This document shows positions 48,585-59,149 of a stretch of 64,000 nucleotides of DNA, piece after piece. The translations under genes were made by a program, and so were the position numbers. The stretch comes from Carya illinoinensis (Eukaryota > Streptophyta > Magnoliopsida > Fagales > Juglandaceae), in NCBI RefSeq assembly GCF_018687715.1, contig NC_056758.1, forward strand, positions 31,786,967-31,850,966, written 5' to 3'. The first letter of the stretch is position 1, and every line of letters starts with the position of its first letter. The notes under the pieces were generated by a model. The model was not told the DNA's origin. It worked only from the letters and a program-made list of their open reading frames with translations, and did no database searches.

Positions 48585-48769
48585 ACTAGGGCTAGCTGCT
48601 AGCTTGAAGTTGTAACACTGCTGATAATAGATGTAATATAGACTAGTAGAACATAGAAAAATAGCACTGCTTTCTTCAAGAGAAAGCGCCTCCAAGGCAT
48701 AGAGAGAAAAGAGATATGGTTTTTGATTACAAAAATTATATTTACAGTAATTTTAGCATATTTTTTTAT

Positions 48770-48835
48770 ACATTTTATTGATGTGATTAATTATATTAAT
48801 TTTTATTAATATAATTAATCACATCAATAAAATGT
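48770..48835. repeat. Perfect 31-bp inverted repeat with 4-nt loop
   Basis: ACATTTTATTGATGTGATTA..., 31 bases (48770-48800), is exactly complementary to 48805-48835, with TTTT between. It resembles the inner arms of the MITE family at 10913-11027 and may be a short foldback relative. It lies just past the 3' end of the MFS gene. Confidence 0.9.
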
Positions 48836-48911
48836 GCAATTTGTAATGTTTTCATATACTTTGATTCCAGGTACCAAAATCTAAAAGGGACTCTACTGGG
48901 CCACAGGGGCA

Positions 48912-51900
48912 TTACAACGGACTCAAGAAAACAAACTGATCCAGGTGCATGGCCCACTTACACGGACTCAAAGCCAGTAAATAACATAACAAAAATTCTA
49001 TGTGCAGTTCTTTTTGTGCACTCTTTTGTACACTCCAGTGATATGATTGGTTGGATATTAAAAAAAAATTAATCCAGCCAATCATATCAGTGGAGTGCAT
49101 AGAGAGTACGCAAAAGTGACTGTATGTAGCATTGCTCATAACATAATAGGCCCAAATGACTAAAGCCCACTTAAGAAGACAACACTTCTTCCTTCTGTCA
49201 GTCTTTTGCACGTGAGCTAGGGTTTGACTGTACTTCCTCAATGTCGAGCGCCGCTCCTCCACTTTTTCCCCCATCTGAGCCGGTGGATAGCCGGTGCCTG
49301 TTACAGAAGTCATATTCTGCAACTTTTGGGGATAAAGCTCTCGTGTTCGAGCATAGAGACAACATGCTAGGAATGTCCCGAGAGAACATAGAGAACCCCA
49401 GATAAAAAACGTAGTTCTGTAGCATTTCATTCCCATGCATATACTATTTCCATTTCCTTCCCTGCGGTAAAGGAAAGCTGCCAGGCAACCAAAAGTTAAG
49501 GATCCCACTGGAATATTGGCAATCACCACGTTATGATTCCGAGAAAATTCCTCCCTCCCGAACAAGTCTGCTGTGATGCATACACCGACAGATGAAATTG
49601 CTCCGGCACATACTCCTATAATGGCAGTGCTGATGTATAAGAGGATGTTGGTAATGGAGGGAACAATTAGTAAGAAGAAAGCTAATGCCATCAGAGCCAT
49701 TGATACTGCTGCCAAAGATGTTGGTCTTGAAATCACCTCATACCTAGTCCTGAAAGATTCAAAAGACAATTGAAAGACATATAGACTTGGTTAACTTTTT
49801 GTATATATGAAACTTGGTTGAGAACCGTACTGATATATGGACATGGAATGAAATTGATAATTACTAGCCACTTGGTCATGCAAGTGATCATTGGATAAAT
49901 ATATATATTAGAATTTAATTTGTTGTCAATCGCGACGTTCAATCCCAAAATGCATAGAATTTTTCGTCAAGTTCTTAAATATTATGTAACAGCCCGCTAG
50001 AAATTCAATTGTGAAATTTCTATTAACTTTAGGAATCTCGTGAAAAACCCATAAGTTTTCACGAATCCATTAATCGTATAGGTTTTTGTCTAACTACATA
50101 GTTAGTGTTATTATTTACTATGGTATCAGAAGTGTATTTTTGATTATTGGAGATAGTTAGAAGTGTCAAAATGTATTATGATTTGTGCCATTAGACTCGG
50201 AGGGTTATTTAAAGTCTTATGGCGCAATAACTTTTTTTCACATTTTCGGACAAAACGTCTGTTCAAAACTGTAGATATTATTGGATAAAAAGAAATATCT
50301 TGAGGTAATTTTCGTGAATATTATTGGGTAAAAATATTTTGAGTTGATTTTTATAGATATTATTAGATAAAAATATCTTAAGTTGATTTTTTGTAGATAT
50401 TATTGGATAGAATATTATGAGATAATCTTTTATAGATATTTTGGGTAGGAGAAAACCACACTCAACTCTCAACTCCAGCCTTATCACCTCCCTTATCTCG
50501 TCCATAAATGTGTCTAGCCAGCACCCATGAACTTATCTTCAATTACTCCTTCTAATAAAAGATTATCAAACACTCTCTCTCGGACAGATTTTAGGAGATC
50601 TTTTGCACGCCCATTTCGAAGCTGTTGTAAGTGTTTTATCATAAAGTCTCCTTCATATAAGTTGTTCCTTTTTGAGTCTAGTTTACATGGATATCTTATT
50701 TGACCCATTTGAAGATCATTTGGTCGGTCAAATATTGTGTAAACTATAGAAAGGTCATTCTGGGAGATAAACTGGAGAATATGTTATAGTTTGGAGTTTT
50801 TGACCAAGCTAATGGATAGATATTGATCCGAAATTTTTATGGAGTATTGTTAACATGTATATGTGACTATTGGTTGAGGATTTTTGCATGATTAAAGGTT
50901 TTGATGAAAGATGTTCTTAGATTTAGAAACTTAGAAACTGGAAGAGGAAAAACAGTTTCTGTTTTGAGAAAGTTTAACTCTTTGGTGGTCTAAACCTATT
51001 CTAATGACTTTGATAATTTTATTGGAGGATCCTAAACATCTTATATACATGTTATATTATTATTTTGAAGATATTTGATGTTAGTTTCAAAGATATGAAA
51101 TTTTATGTAAAGAGTTATTCAGATAAGCCAAAGTGTGGATATTCTTGGCTAAATTTATATTTTGGTTAATTTCTAAACCATGTGATCTTGAATTAGAAGC
51201 TCGTATATGTTTTAGGACATCTTTTTAAACCATGTAATGGTTTGGTTTGAAGATCATATATTTATAAGTCATAGATCAAGAGATTTATCAAAACTAGTTG
51301 AGGAAAAAGCTCATGTTTTTGGACTAAGTGTAAAACCAAAAACTCCAAATGTTATTTTGTGATTTTGGTGACTTTAGTTTGATGATTTAAAGCATGGTTG
51401 ATGTTAGGATGATATTATGAATATGTTAGAAGTAAGATTTGATTTTTGAAATTCTTGGAGATGTTTTGATTTAAGGTCAAAACTTGTGATTCAAATGCTT
51501 GGATCTTTTTACAAAAAAGTTTGGTGTTGATTATTAGATTTTTCTAAATGGATGTTTTAAGTATGGTTTTGAACTTAGGATTGGAAGATGTTTGTTGCAA
51601 AATTTTGGTTTAAGCATGAGTTTTGAAGTTGGAAGGAATTGCAACAAAAATAAAGGGAAATGGCCTATGGATGTTTCGACCATAGTGTGTTCTTCATGGT
51701 TGTGTTTTGTTTTAAATTTTTATGAGTTGATATTTAAGTTTAGGACAAAATTTACATGAGGAATGTAAATTTTGGAAACTTTTGAAGTTAGTATGCAAAA
51801 TCCTTAAGTTATGGGTAAAACGGTCAATTTCCCACATGTAGAGAGTAAAATGAAAATTTTACTCTTTAAGTTAATATTTTTCCATATTTCAAATTATTAG

Positions 51901-54666
51901 TGATTTAGTTCTAATTTTTAGAATCACTAATTACAGTTCCTCGTGATCGCACTTGAAGTTTTATAAGAAACGCGGAGATCGAGGTAAGTTAGCTTTTAAC
52001 TTACTAGCAGTCTACTGTGTATGTGTGCTAAGTAAAAGAACTACAGTGTATGTATGTATGTTATCATATGTGTCATGCCATGTCAAGTTATCATGTAATT
52101 GTCTATTATACAAAATTTATTCTGTCATCAATTTTTATCTGTTACATAATATATTCTGTTATGTATTACTGTACATTACAAGTACGTCATGCTAAGTATG
52201 TCATCTATTACATGTAAGTCAAGTCATGTAATATTCACTGTTGCAAGTATGTCATGTTAAATATGTTGTCTATTATATGTTATGCCGTGTTACGAAATGT
52301 TTCTATCTCAAGTTGGTCATGTATTCTAAGTTATGTTCAAGTCACGTTATGTTACGTCAGGACTTCAGTCCTTTCGTATTCCAGTCACATTTCATCTTGA
52401 GTACATTATGATGTGTAGAATACATGGGGCCACAACAACTGTGGAGTATGTATTTTTAAATGTTAAGTCAAGTTTGTGTAGAATACATGGGGCCACAACA
52501 ACTGTGGAGTATGTATTTTTCATGTTAAGTCAAGTTTGTGTAGAATACATGGGGCCACAACAACTGTGGAGTATGTATTTTTAATGTTAAGTCAAGTTTG
52601 TGTAGAATACATGGGGCCACAACAACTGTGGAGTATGTATTTACACGTAGAATACATGGGGCCACAACAACTGTGGAGTATGTATTTTTCATGTTAATTC
52701 AAGTTTCAGAGCAAGTTCATACTAAGTCAAGTTTCATATCAAGTTCATGTCAAGTCAAATTCAATTCATGATTCAATTTAAGCTATGTCAATTATGCTAT
52801 GTTGTACGCTAAGTTATGCTTTAGTTACTTATGAATTTGATTATGCATTTATGCTTTTACTGTCATACATGCATCATTAGTCTGTATGGAAGTTTTTTGT
52901 TAACTTGCTGAGATTTGTAATCAAATCTCACTGTGGTAGTCCCAACTACCATTCCCCCCGAATGGTAGATCTTGTTACAGGACCTGAAGGAGGATCAGGA
53001 GCTGACCAACTAGACACAGTCGACTGAACGACGGTGCGTCGTTAATGTTAATATAGTAGTTAAATTACTACTTGTACGATGGAGTTGCATCTCCAGTACT
53101 ATTGGATCATAACTATTTTGGAATAGTGCTGTGATCTTAGTTATTCAATGGATCTTTATGTATGAAGTATGTTTTCAGTATTGGGATATTTTCAATTTGG
53201 TGCATAGTATTGCTAAAGAAAAAAAAAAATTATCCGCTGCGAATATTGCATAATGTTAGATGCATGTTAGGATTATTGCATCTTATATGTCATGAACGGG
53301 GACAGGTAACCTTGTGTTGCATGTCTCGACGTTTCAAATGTCCGTTCGATCCCAAACGGAAATTTGGGGGCGTCACATATTATGTACTAATGGTCAAGTA
53401 CAGCCACTACAAGGAAAAATTTGCTATGAAAAAACTATATATGCAAAGTTTTAACTGATCATTAACAATTTTGATCCGATCCATATTATAACGGGCTGGC
53501 GGCCTACCTAATCTAAAAGAAATGATAATGGAGACCGAAAGTAGAGTTTAAGAGAGTCACCGTGAGAAGCAGTAGTCCATAAAGGATGGGATGAGCCGGC
53601 CGAAGAACCCGAACGAAGAAGACAAGGAGACTAAAGAGCTCGCAGAGTGGCCACGGGATTCAGCTATTTGAGCCAAGTTGTTAAAAAACACCAGTCCCAG
53701 CGTCGGCCCACAAAGGTACATGAAAAAATACAAATAGAAATCGCATCTTTGTACCATCTTCTTCACTCCCATCTCCTCAAATTTAGAAGTTGTACTTTGC
53801 TCTCCCTCTCTCACGGCCTCCTTCATTCTATTAACACCTCCACTCTCTTCTGAAGAACCATCAACCACTCTTGTGTCTGCATCATTATCATCCACATTTC
53901 CTGACAATTCTAAAATTGGAACTACTAAAGGGAGCAATAGGAAAACTCCCATGCCAACAATTTTACCCAGAGGTGAGATTGGAACTAAACTGCTGATCAA
54001 AGAATAGATTCCAGTCCCTAATGCTATGACAAATAGAACAGCGAACCCAATTCTCATGCTTGATCTTGGTTGTCCAAATTCAATTTCTGGAATCAGAATT
54101 GGTGCAGCTATGACACCAAAGATTATAGCTGAGATAGAGTTGAGAAGTAGAAACGCTTCAGCTATTTTATCGGGCGCAGGGGAAAAAATAGCATGAACAA
54201 AGTCCGTATAGATCTTTGCGCTTAATCCTTGGTAGCTAGTTGCTATCCCCGCCACAACTTGTTGATGATGAGAAGGAAATTTCCTTACGATAACCACGTT
54301 GCAGACTGTGTTAATCCAAGAGATACCGAGGCTTGCAAATAAAATGAATAGGAAGAAAACCCAATTCATATAAATATGGAGTTTTAAGAGGAGGAACGAC
54401 AATCCATAGAAAACAAACCCGAGAAAAGAACCAATCAGGAGCATTAACCAGAGGGATAGACGATCAGCCAATAACCCGGGTAAGAAACCGAAGATCTTTC
54501 CGGCATCAAAGGCAAAGGCGAGCAGGATGACTTGCATCTGGGATATAGAGAGTTGGTTCTTGAGTTGGATAGAATAAGCAGGGAAATTGAAATTTGTTCC
54601 ATTTACAACTTGAAGCCACACGATCGCCACAAGGCTTAGCCATGGAAGAACTGATCTGGAAGACAT
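48912..54666 (-). CDS. Nodulin-like/NFD4 major facilitator transporter, 2 exons, intron split by a solo LTR
   Basis: Exon 1 (54666-53561) and exon 2 (49749-48912) join in frame (phase 2, Arg codon) to 647 residues. Exon 1 carries the plant nodulin-like MFS signature: WLQVVNGTNFNFPAYS, LKNQLSISQMQV, AFDAGKIFGFLPG, LGISWINTVCNVVIVRKFP, then a charged loop and CDFYLYFFMYLCGPTLGLVFFNNL. Exon 2 continues with RPTSLAAVSMALMALAF, GVCAGAISSVGVCITADLFGRE and NIPVGSLTFG. About twelve hydrophobic segments fit a membrane transporter; its substrate is unknown. The start is the first ATG in frame (MSSRSVLPW), with TATATAAA about 115 bases upstream. The 3.8-kb intron is mostly a solo LTR. The C-terminal ~75 residues look non-native and run through a foldback MITE at 48996-49130. 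Confidence 0.85.
48996..49130. mobile_element. Foldback MITE overlapping the 3' end of the MFS ORF
   Basis: Near-palindromic element. The left arm is CTATGTGCAGTTCTTTTTG..CACTCCAGTGATATGATTGG; the right arm is its imperfect complement (CCAATCATATCAGTGGAGTG..CAAAAGTGACTGTATGTAG), with an A-rich centre. It lies within the last exon of the MFS gene, so about 45 codons near the C-terminus come from the element. It is related to the foldback at 10913-11027. Confidence 0.8.
49985..53377 (+). mobile_element. Solo LTR of the same family, plus orientation, in the MFS intron
   Basis: Begins TGTAACAGCCCGC, ends GGGGGCGTCACA (3,393 bp) and is flanked by the 5-bp duplication TATTA (49980-49984 and 53378-53382). 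It is the inverted equivalent of the two LTRs at 39570-48584. With no internal region and perfect flanking duplications, it is the product of recombination between the LTRs of a complete element inserted in the intron, antisense to the host gene. Removing it and one duplication leaves an intron of about 410 bp. Confidence 0.92.
52415..52695. repeat. LTR minisatellite, 5 units (solo LTR)
   Basis: Five units of the CATGGGGCCACAACAACTGT.. type (complement of the units in the other LTRs), again with two alternating spacer types. Confidence 0.9.
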
Positions 54667-54780
54667 ATATATGGTAAGGTGGGAAGGATTAAGCAAGCCA
54701 ACCTCTTAAGAGCCCAAAAGAATTAAAGCCGACTGTAGTAGGGTTCGTGATTATCAAGCTGCTTGCTTTAGGTATTGCGT

Positions 54781-54788
54781 TTATATAG
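54781..54788 (-). promoter_or_regulatory. TATA box of the MFS transporter gene
   Basis: On the minus strand CTATATAAA precedes the ATG by about 115 bases and follows a GA/CT-rich stretch. It is a strong TATA consensus at a plausible distance. Confidence 0.6.
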
Positions 54789-55235
54789 AGAGAAAGTGAG
54801 GAGAGAAGTGTTTTTTTTCCTCGATACATTAGCCAACTAGGATTGTGGCCGGGGAGGTGAGTAAATGAATTAAGCTGTAAGCTGCCGACTTCATGTTGCA
54901 TTATATATAATGGAAGAAAGGAAGTAACTAATTTCATGATTTTGGTTAGGTTAGGGTCGACTAGGCATGTGTACAGACGGTAACGCTTTGTCCCCGTTGA
55001 TTAGCATTCAAAGATTCGACAAAAGAGAGCTGCATTCTTAAAAGTAGTAGAGGCTGGAAAATGAAAATTAAAAGGCATTAATTTCTTCATGCCCATGTTG
55101 ACCAGAATGGTAGTTTACCTCGGGAATGAGGACACATTCTGTTATAATTTGCCTTAATTTTTCTCCTTTTTAAAGCTTGGCGAAAGCATTATTTTAGAAG
55201 AAAAAAATGGCATATAATGACTAAATGTGAATTCA

Positions 55236-55839
55236 TGTTGGGAATGGACCGAACAAACAAAGGTTAAGTTGAAGCAAATAATAGCGGAAGCAACAAAAGA
55301 AATGACAATCACATAAAGAATACCAAGATTTAAGTGGTTCAGCTCAATGTGAGCCTACGTCCACTGTCGGGGTCGGTTTCAAACGATTTCACTATGAACA
55401 AAAGATGGAGTACAAGAGTATTGATCACACAAAATCCTTAATCCTAAAGCCCCAATACACTCAATGGACTCTTAGGATTGTATACAAAAGGATTCTCAAA
55501 ACTCTCTCAAGCTGGCTGCTGAAGGGCTCTTCAAAATGAAGAGAAAATGATGTATTTATAGCACAAGGCGCTAGTCAGAACATTCGCTCGAGCGGATGTC
55601 GAGCGGAGTGTCGAGCGCACGTTAGGGTTGCATTCTCGCTCGAGCGGACAGTCGAGCGGAGGTCGAGCGAAACTCTCTGGAAGATTTCGCTCGAGCGGAC
55701 TGTCGAGCGGAGGTCGAGCGGAACTCTCTGGATGAGTTCGCTCGAGCGTCGCTCGAGCGGAGGTCGAGCGGCACTGTAGCGGCACTGTAGCAAATCCCAA
55801 AAAACACATTTTCAGCAGGAAATCAAGCCAAACTCAACA
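55236..55839 (-). repeat. 3' LTR of the Copia element with CGCTCGAGCG palindromes
   Basis: Contains several units based on CGCTCGAGCGGAC.GTCGAGCGGAGGTCGAGCG, spaced about 57 bases apart and linked by AACTCTCTGGA. It also has an extra 11-base GGCACTGTAGC copy absent in the other LTR. The block is far more GC-rich than its surroundings. Confidence 0.88.
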
Positions 55840-56880
55840 AATCTCCACCTTGGCTTGAATTCCGTCAAGCCTAAACAAAAAAACCATCAACCAAGAAATC
55901 GATTCCCACCAACAAATCACCAAAGGGAATCACAAAACCCTGAACACAACGTCTATCCTTGAAGAACTCAATTTCCACCCAAAAGTCTTCAACACCATAG
56001 ACAATCTTGACCAAATCATAAGCTTGGTTCTAATGAAGAATCAACATCTTCACACAAAAGGCAACGCACCACTGAAACAGACTGCTTACTTGAACAACGG
56101 CTTCTGAATACACACGGAGGCTAACAACAAATATTCTCTGCCAAAGTAAGAACACCTCAAAGTCTGCACGAGCATATCCCAAAGGTGACTAAACTGTCTC
56201 CTCTATCTACCAGATGAAACTGTAGACTTGCTCTCACTGTACGCCAATGCCAAAATCAAAATCATACTTAATTCCAATAGCATGATCTAGAGTACCACCT
56301 GCACTCTGTTGTGAAGCTCTCCCAGCAACTCCACCTTCTTGCTATAACCATGCTCTCCTTTCCTGTGGAAACAACAACTGAAAAAACAAGTTGTAAAGAA
56401 GAGAAGGTTCACCCAATAGCAAGTTGTGTTGACCGCTTCACCCAAATCTGTAGACAAGCCTGGCAAACCCAAAAGCATACTACGGGCTCTCACACTAGAG
56501 TCCGTCTCATTTCATTCAGCTACTCCATTTCTGTGGAGTGGACCCAACTGTATGGTATGAACAACGCTCTACCTTCTTGTCTGTAGATCACTAGCCTTCA
56601 CAAATGCTTGAACACATCAAACACATCACAAAACAAAGATGAACAAATCCAGACTCTTCTTCAAATGGTCATCAACAAATATGAGTACAAACAGGGCACC
56701 ACATCACACCAGATGTATACCCAAAAAATCACAAAGACATAAACTCTAGAAAAACTGATTCAGCACTGCTTTACAAGAATACAATGCAAACAAACAAATC
56801 AAGTTTTTCTGTCTTCTGATTACACAAAGCAAAAATTGCATACTCATAAATGACCATACTCATTCATCCACATGGCACAA
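55840..56880 (-). other. Non-coding 3' interior of the Copia element
   Basis: About 1 kb between the purine tract and the end of the gag-protease ORF. No integrase, RT or RNase H motif is readable on the minus strand; short ORFs on either strand match nothing. It is probably the residue of a large deletion of the pol region, joined to 3' untranslated sequence. Confidence 0.55.
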
Positions 56881-58134
56881 TCACATGCGCCATAAATGAG
56901 TAATACCTGAATCTGGAACATCTGAAGGTGCTCCACCAATCACTGTACTGCCCTGAAGAAAATAAAGACCATCTGTCTTCTTCCCTGTCATTACCACCGA
57001 AGAGCCCTTGTAGACTCGAATGACTCCACCTCCAGCTGAATACTGGTAACCAAAGGAGTCAAGAATGCCCAAAGATATAAGATTTTTCTTCAAAGATGGA
57101 ATATGCCGAACGTTACACAAGGTTCTAACGAGTCCATCATACATCTTAATTTCAACTGAACCAATCCCAACAATATCACAAGCCATATCATTTCCAACCA
57201 AAACGGAATCACCGTTGATTGATTCATAGGTAGTGAACCAATCTATCCTGGAATACATATGGAATGTACAAGCTGAATCCATGACCCACTTGTTACTAAA
57301 GTGACCACTAGAGCCACTGACTGCTAGGACAACACCAGAGTTGTTAGACTCAACGCTAACAACATTGGAGGAACCTTTACTTTCCTCCTTCAATCTGGAA
57401 CACTCATTCTTGTAATGACCAAACCTATGACAGTAGTGACATTTAACATTTTTCTTGTTAAATTTAGAGCTACCACTGGAACTACTCCCACCATAATCCG
57501 AACCTCTTCCATTAGATCTACCACCAGAGGAATATTTCACAAACAAACCATTGGCTTGATTGTCCGTGCCTTGTACACACAATTTTGTTCTCAACTCCTT
57601 AGAATTCAAAGCAGATTTTACATCTACCAAGGAGATGGTATCTCTACCATACAACATTGAGCTCACAAAACTTTCAAATGATATCGGCAACGAACACAAC
57701 AAAATTAACGCTTGATCCTCATCATCAAGCTTAATATCAATATTCCTTAGATCCATAATAGTTTTATTAAATTCATCTAGATGATCGGAAATAGGAGTAC
57801 CTTCCCTCATCTTGAGAGTGTATAGTCGCTGCTTCAAATACAAACGGTTGGTGAGCGACTTTTTCATATACAAGCTCTCAAGCTTGGACCAAAGACCGAA
57901 AGCGGTCTCCTCATCAGCAACCTCCCTCAAAACTCCATCTGATAGTGATAACAAAATGGCACTATGTGCCTTCTCATCTTCTTCTCTTGACGATGCAGGA
58001 GAATCTTCGGATACCTTCCCCTCCAAAGCTTTCGACAAGCCTTGTTGTCGTAACAACGCCTTCATCTTGATGCGCCATAAGCTAAAGCTGTTTTGACCGT
58101 CGAATTTCTCCACTTCAAACTTTGCCATAGCCAT
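56881..58134 (-). CDS. Copia gag-protease polyprotein, truncated before integrase
   Basis: An open frame of 417 codons. The N-terminal ~190 residues are the Ty1/copia gag (UBN2) region: KFDGQNSFSLWRIKMKALL, LWSKLESLYM, LYTLKMREG and LDEFNKTIMDL. A Gly/Ser-rich linker leads to a CCHC zinc knuckle (CHYCHRFGHYKNEC, 232-245). The aspartic protease follows with WVMDSACTFHM; the usual DSG triad is DSA here (286-288). The frame stops at ITHLWRM, where the pre-integrase (LWH..LGH) domain should begin. The protein could still bind RNA and assemble, but protease activity is doubtful and no polymerase is encoded. Confidence 0.88.
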   Translation of the reverse strand: MAMAKFEVEKFDGQNSFSLWRIKMKALLRQQGLSKALEGKVSEDSPASSREEDEKAHSAILLSLSDGVLREVADEETAFGLWSKLESLYMKKSLTNRLYLKQRLYTLKMREGTPISDHLDEFNKTIMDLRNIDIKLDDEDQALILLCSLPISFESFVSSMLYGRDTISLVDVKSALNSKELRTKLCVQGTDNQANGLFVKYSSGGRSNGRGSDYGGSSSSGSSKFNKKNVKCHYCHRFGHYKNECSRLKEESKGSSNVVSVESNNSGVVLAVSGSSGHFSNKWVMDSACTFHMYSRIDWFTTYESINGDSVLVGNDMACDIVGIGSVEIKMYDGLVRTLCNVRHIPSLKKNLISLGILDSFGYQYSAGGGVIRVYKGSSVVMTGKKTDGLYFLQGSTVIGGAPSDVPDSGITHLWRM

Positions 58135-58161
58135 TCCTCAAGATTTTGCAAAGAGCTTGAC

Positions 58162-58173
58162 GCTCTGATACCA
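58162..58173 (-). other. Primer-binding site (tRNA-Met) of the Copia element
   Basis: TGGTATCAGAGC on the minus strand, three bases inside the right-hand LTR, complementary to initiator tRNA-Met. Confidence 0.88.
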
Positions 58174-58176
58174 GTT

Positions 58177-58769
58177 TGCTGGGAATGGACCGAACAAACA
58201 AAGGCTAAGTTGAAGCAAACAATAGCGGAAGCAACAAAAGAAATGACAATCACACAAAGAACACCAAGATTTAAGTGGTTCAGCTCAATGTGAGCCTACG
58301 TCCACTGTCGGGGTCGGTTTCAAACGATTTCACTATGAACAAAAGATGGAGTACAAGAGTATTGATCACACAAAATCCTTAATCCTAAAGCCCCAATACA
58401 CTCAATGGACTCTTAGGATTGTATACAAAAGGATTCTCAAAACTCTCTCAAGCTGGCTGCTGAAGGGCTCTTCAAAATGAAGAGAAAATGATGTATTTAT
58501 AGCACAAGGCGCTAGTCAGAACATTCGCTCGAGCGGACGTCGAGCGGAGTGTCGAGCGCACGTTAGGGTTGCATTCTCGCTCGAGCGGACAGTCGAGCGG
58601 AGGTCGAGCGAAACTCTCTGGAAGATTTCGCTCGAGCGGACTGTCGAGCGGAGGTCGAGCGGAACTCTCTGGATGAGTTCGCTCGAGCGTCGCTCGAGCG
58701 GAGGTCGAGCGGCACTGTAGCAAATCCCAAAAAACACATTTTCAGCAGGAAATCAAGCCAAACTCAACA
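58177..58769 (-). repeat. 5' LTR of the Copia element
   Basis: The LTR is 593 bp. It begins TGTTGAGTTTGG on the minus strand and ends CCATTCCCAGCA (last bases changed from AACA). It has the same CGCTCGAGCG-rich block as the 3' LTR. It would hold the element's promoter. Confidence 0.9.
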
Positions 58770-58774
58770 ATTCA

Positions 58775-59012
58775 TAGAAGCTTTTTGAAAGATCATTAGT
58801 TCAGAAAGAGAGAGAGAGAGAAACGTAGAAGATGAGAAAGTGAACTTGAACTCTTGTTTGTATTGAATCTGAATTCTTTCTTACAACTGTTATGAAATAC
58901 ATATAAAGTATTTATATGAAAAACAGATCAGTACAGAGTTAACTGAACTAACTAAACTGAACGTGACGTTACAACCAATAGAATGTCACTAATGTATTTC
59001 TAATATATCACA
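58775..59012 (-). mobile_element. Probable older Copia LTR remnant beside the nested element
   Basis: On the minus strand it starts TGTTGTGATATATTAG and continues with CATTCTATTGGTTG, a TATAAATACTTTATATG TATA region and a CT-rich leader, a layout typical of Copia LTR 5' halves in plants. It runs up to the ATTCA target of the younger element, suggesting nesting. The other end is not identified. Confidence 0.45.
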
Positions 59013-59149
59013 ACACTCGCGTCGCCTCCAAAAGTTCCAATATCATTATTCATATCATAATTAGTCTCTTCGATTTTAATTGCGTATTAATTTCTTTAGC
59101 ATATTTTGAACAGCACAGCACTTGAAGGATATTGATTAAATGAATTAAG

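Larger units (their letters stand above)
55236..58769 (-). mobile_element. Young Copia-type retrotransposon, internally deleted
   Basis: Two LTRs of 604 and 593 bp (55236-55839 and 58177-58769) flank a 2.3-kb interior. The target duplication is ATTCA (55231-55235 and 58770-58774). On the minus strand the primer site TGGTATCAGAGC lies at 58173-58162 and a purine tract AAGGTGGAGATT abuts the left LTR. The interior keeps gag and protease only; integrase, reverse transcriptase and RNase H are missing. LTRs differ by only a handful of substitutions and one 11-bp tandem duplication, so insertion is recent. It would need a related autonomous element to move. Confidence 0.92.
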
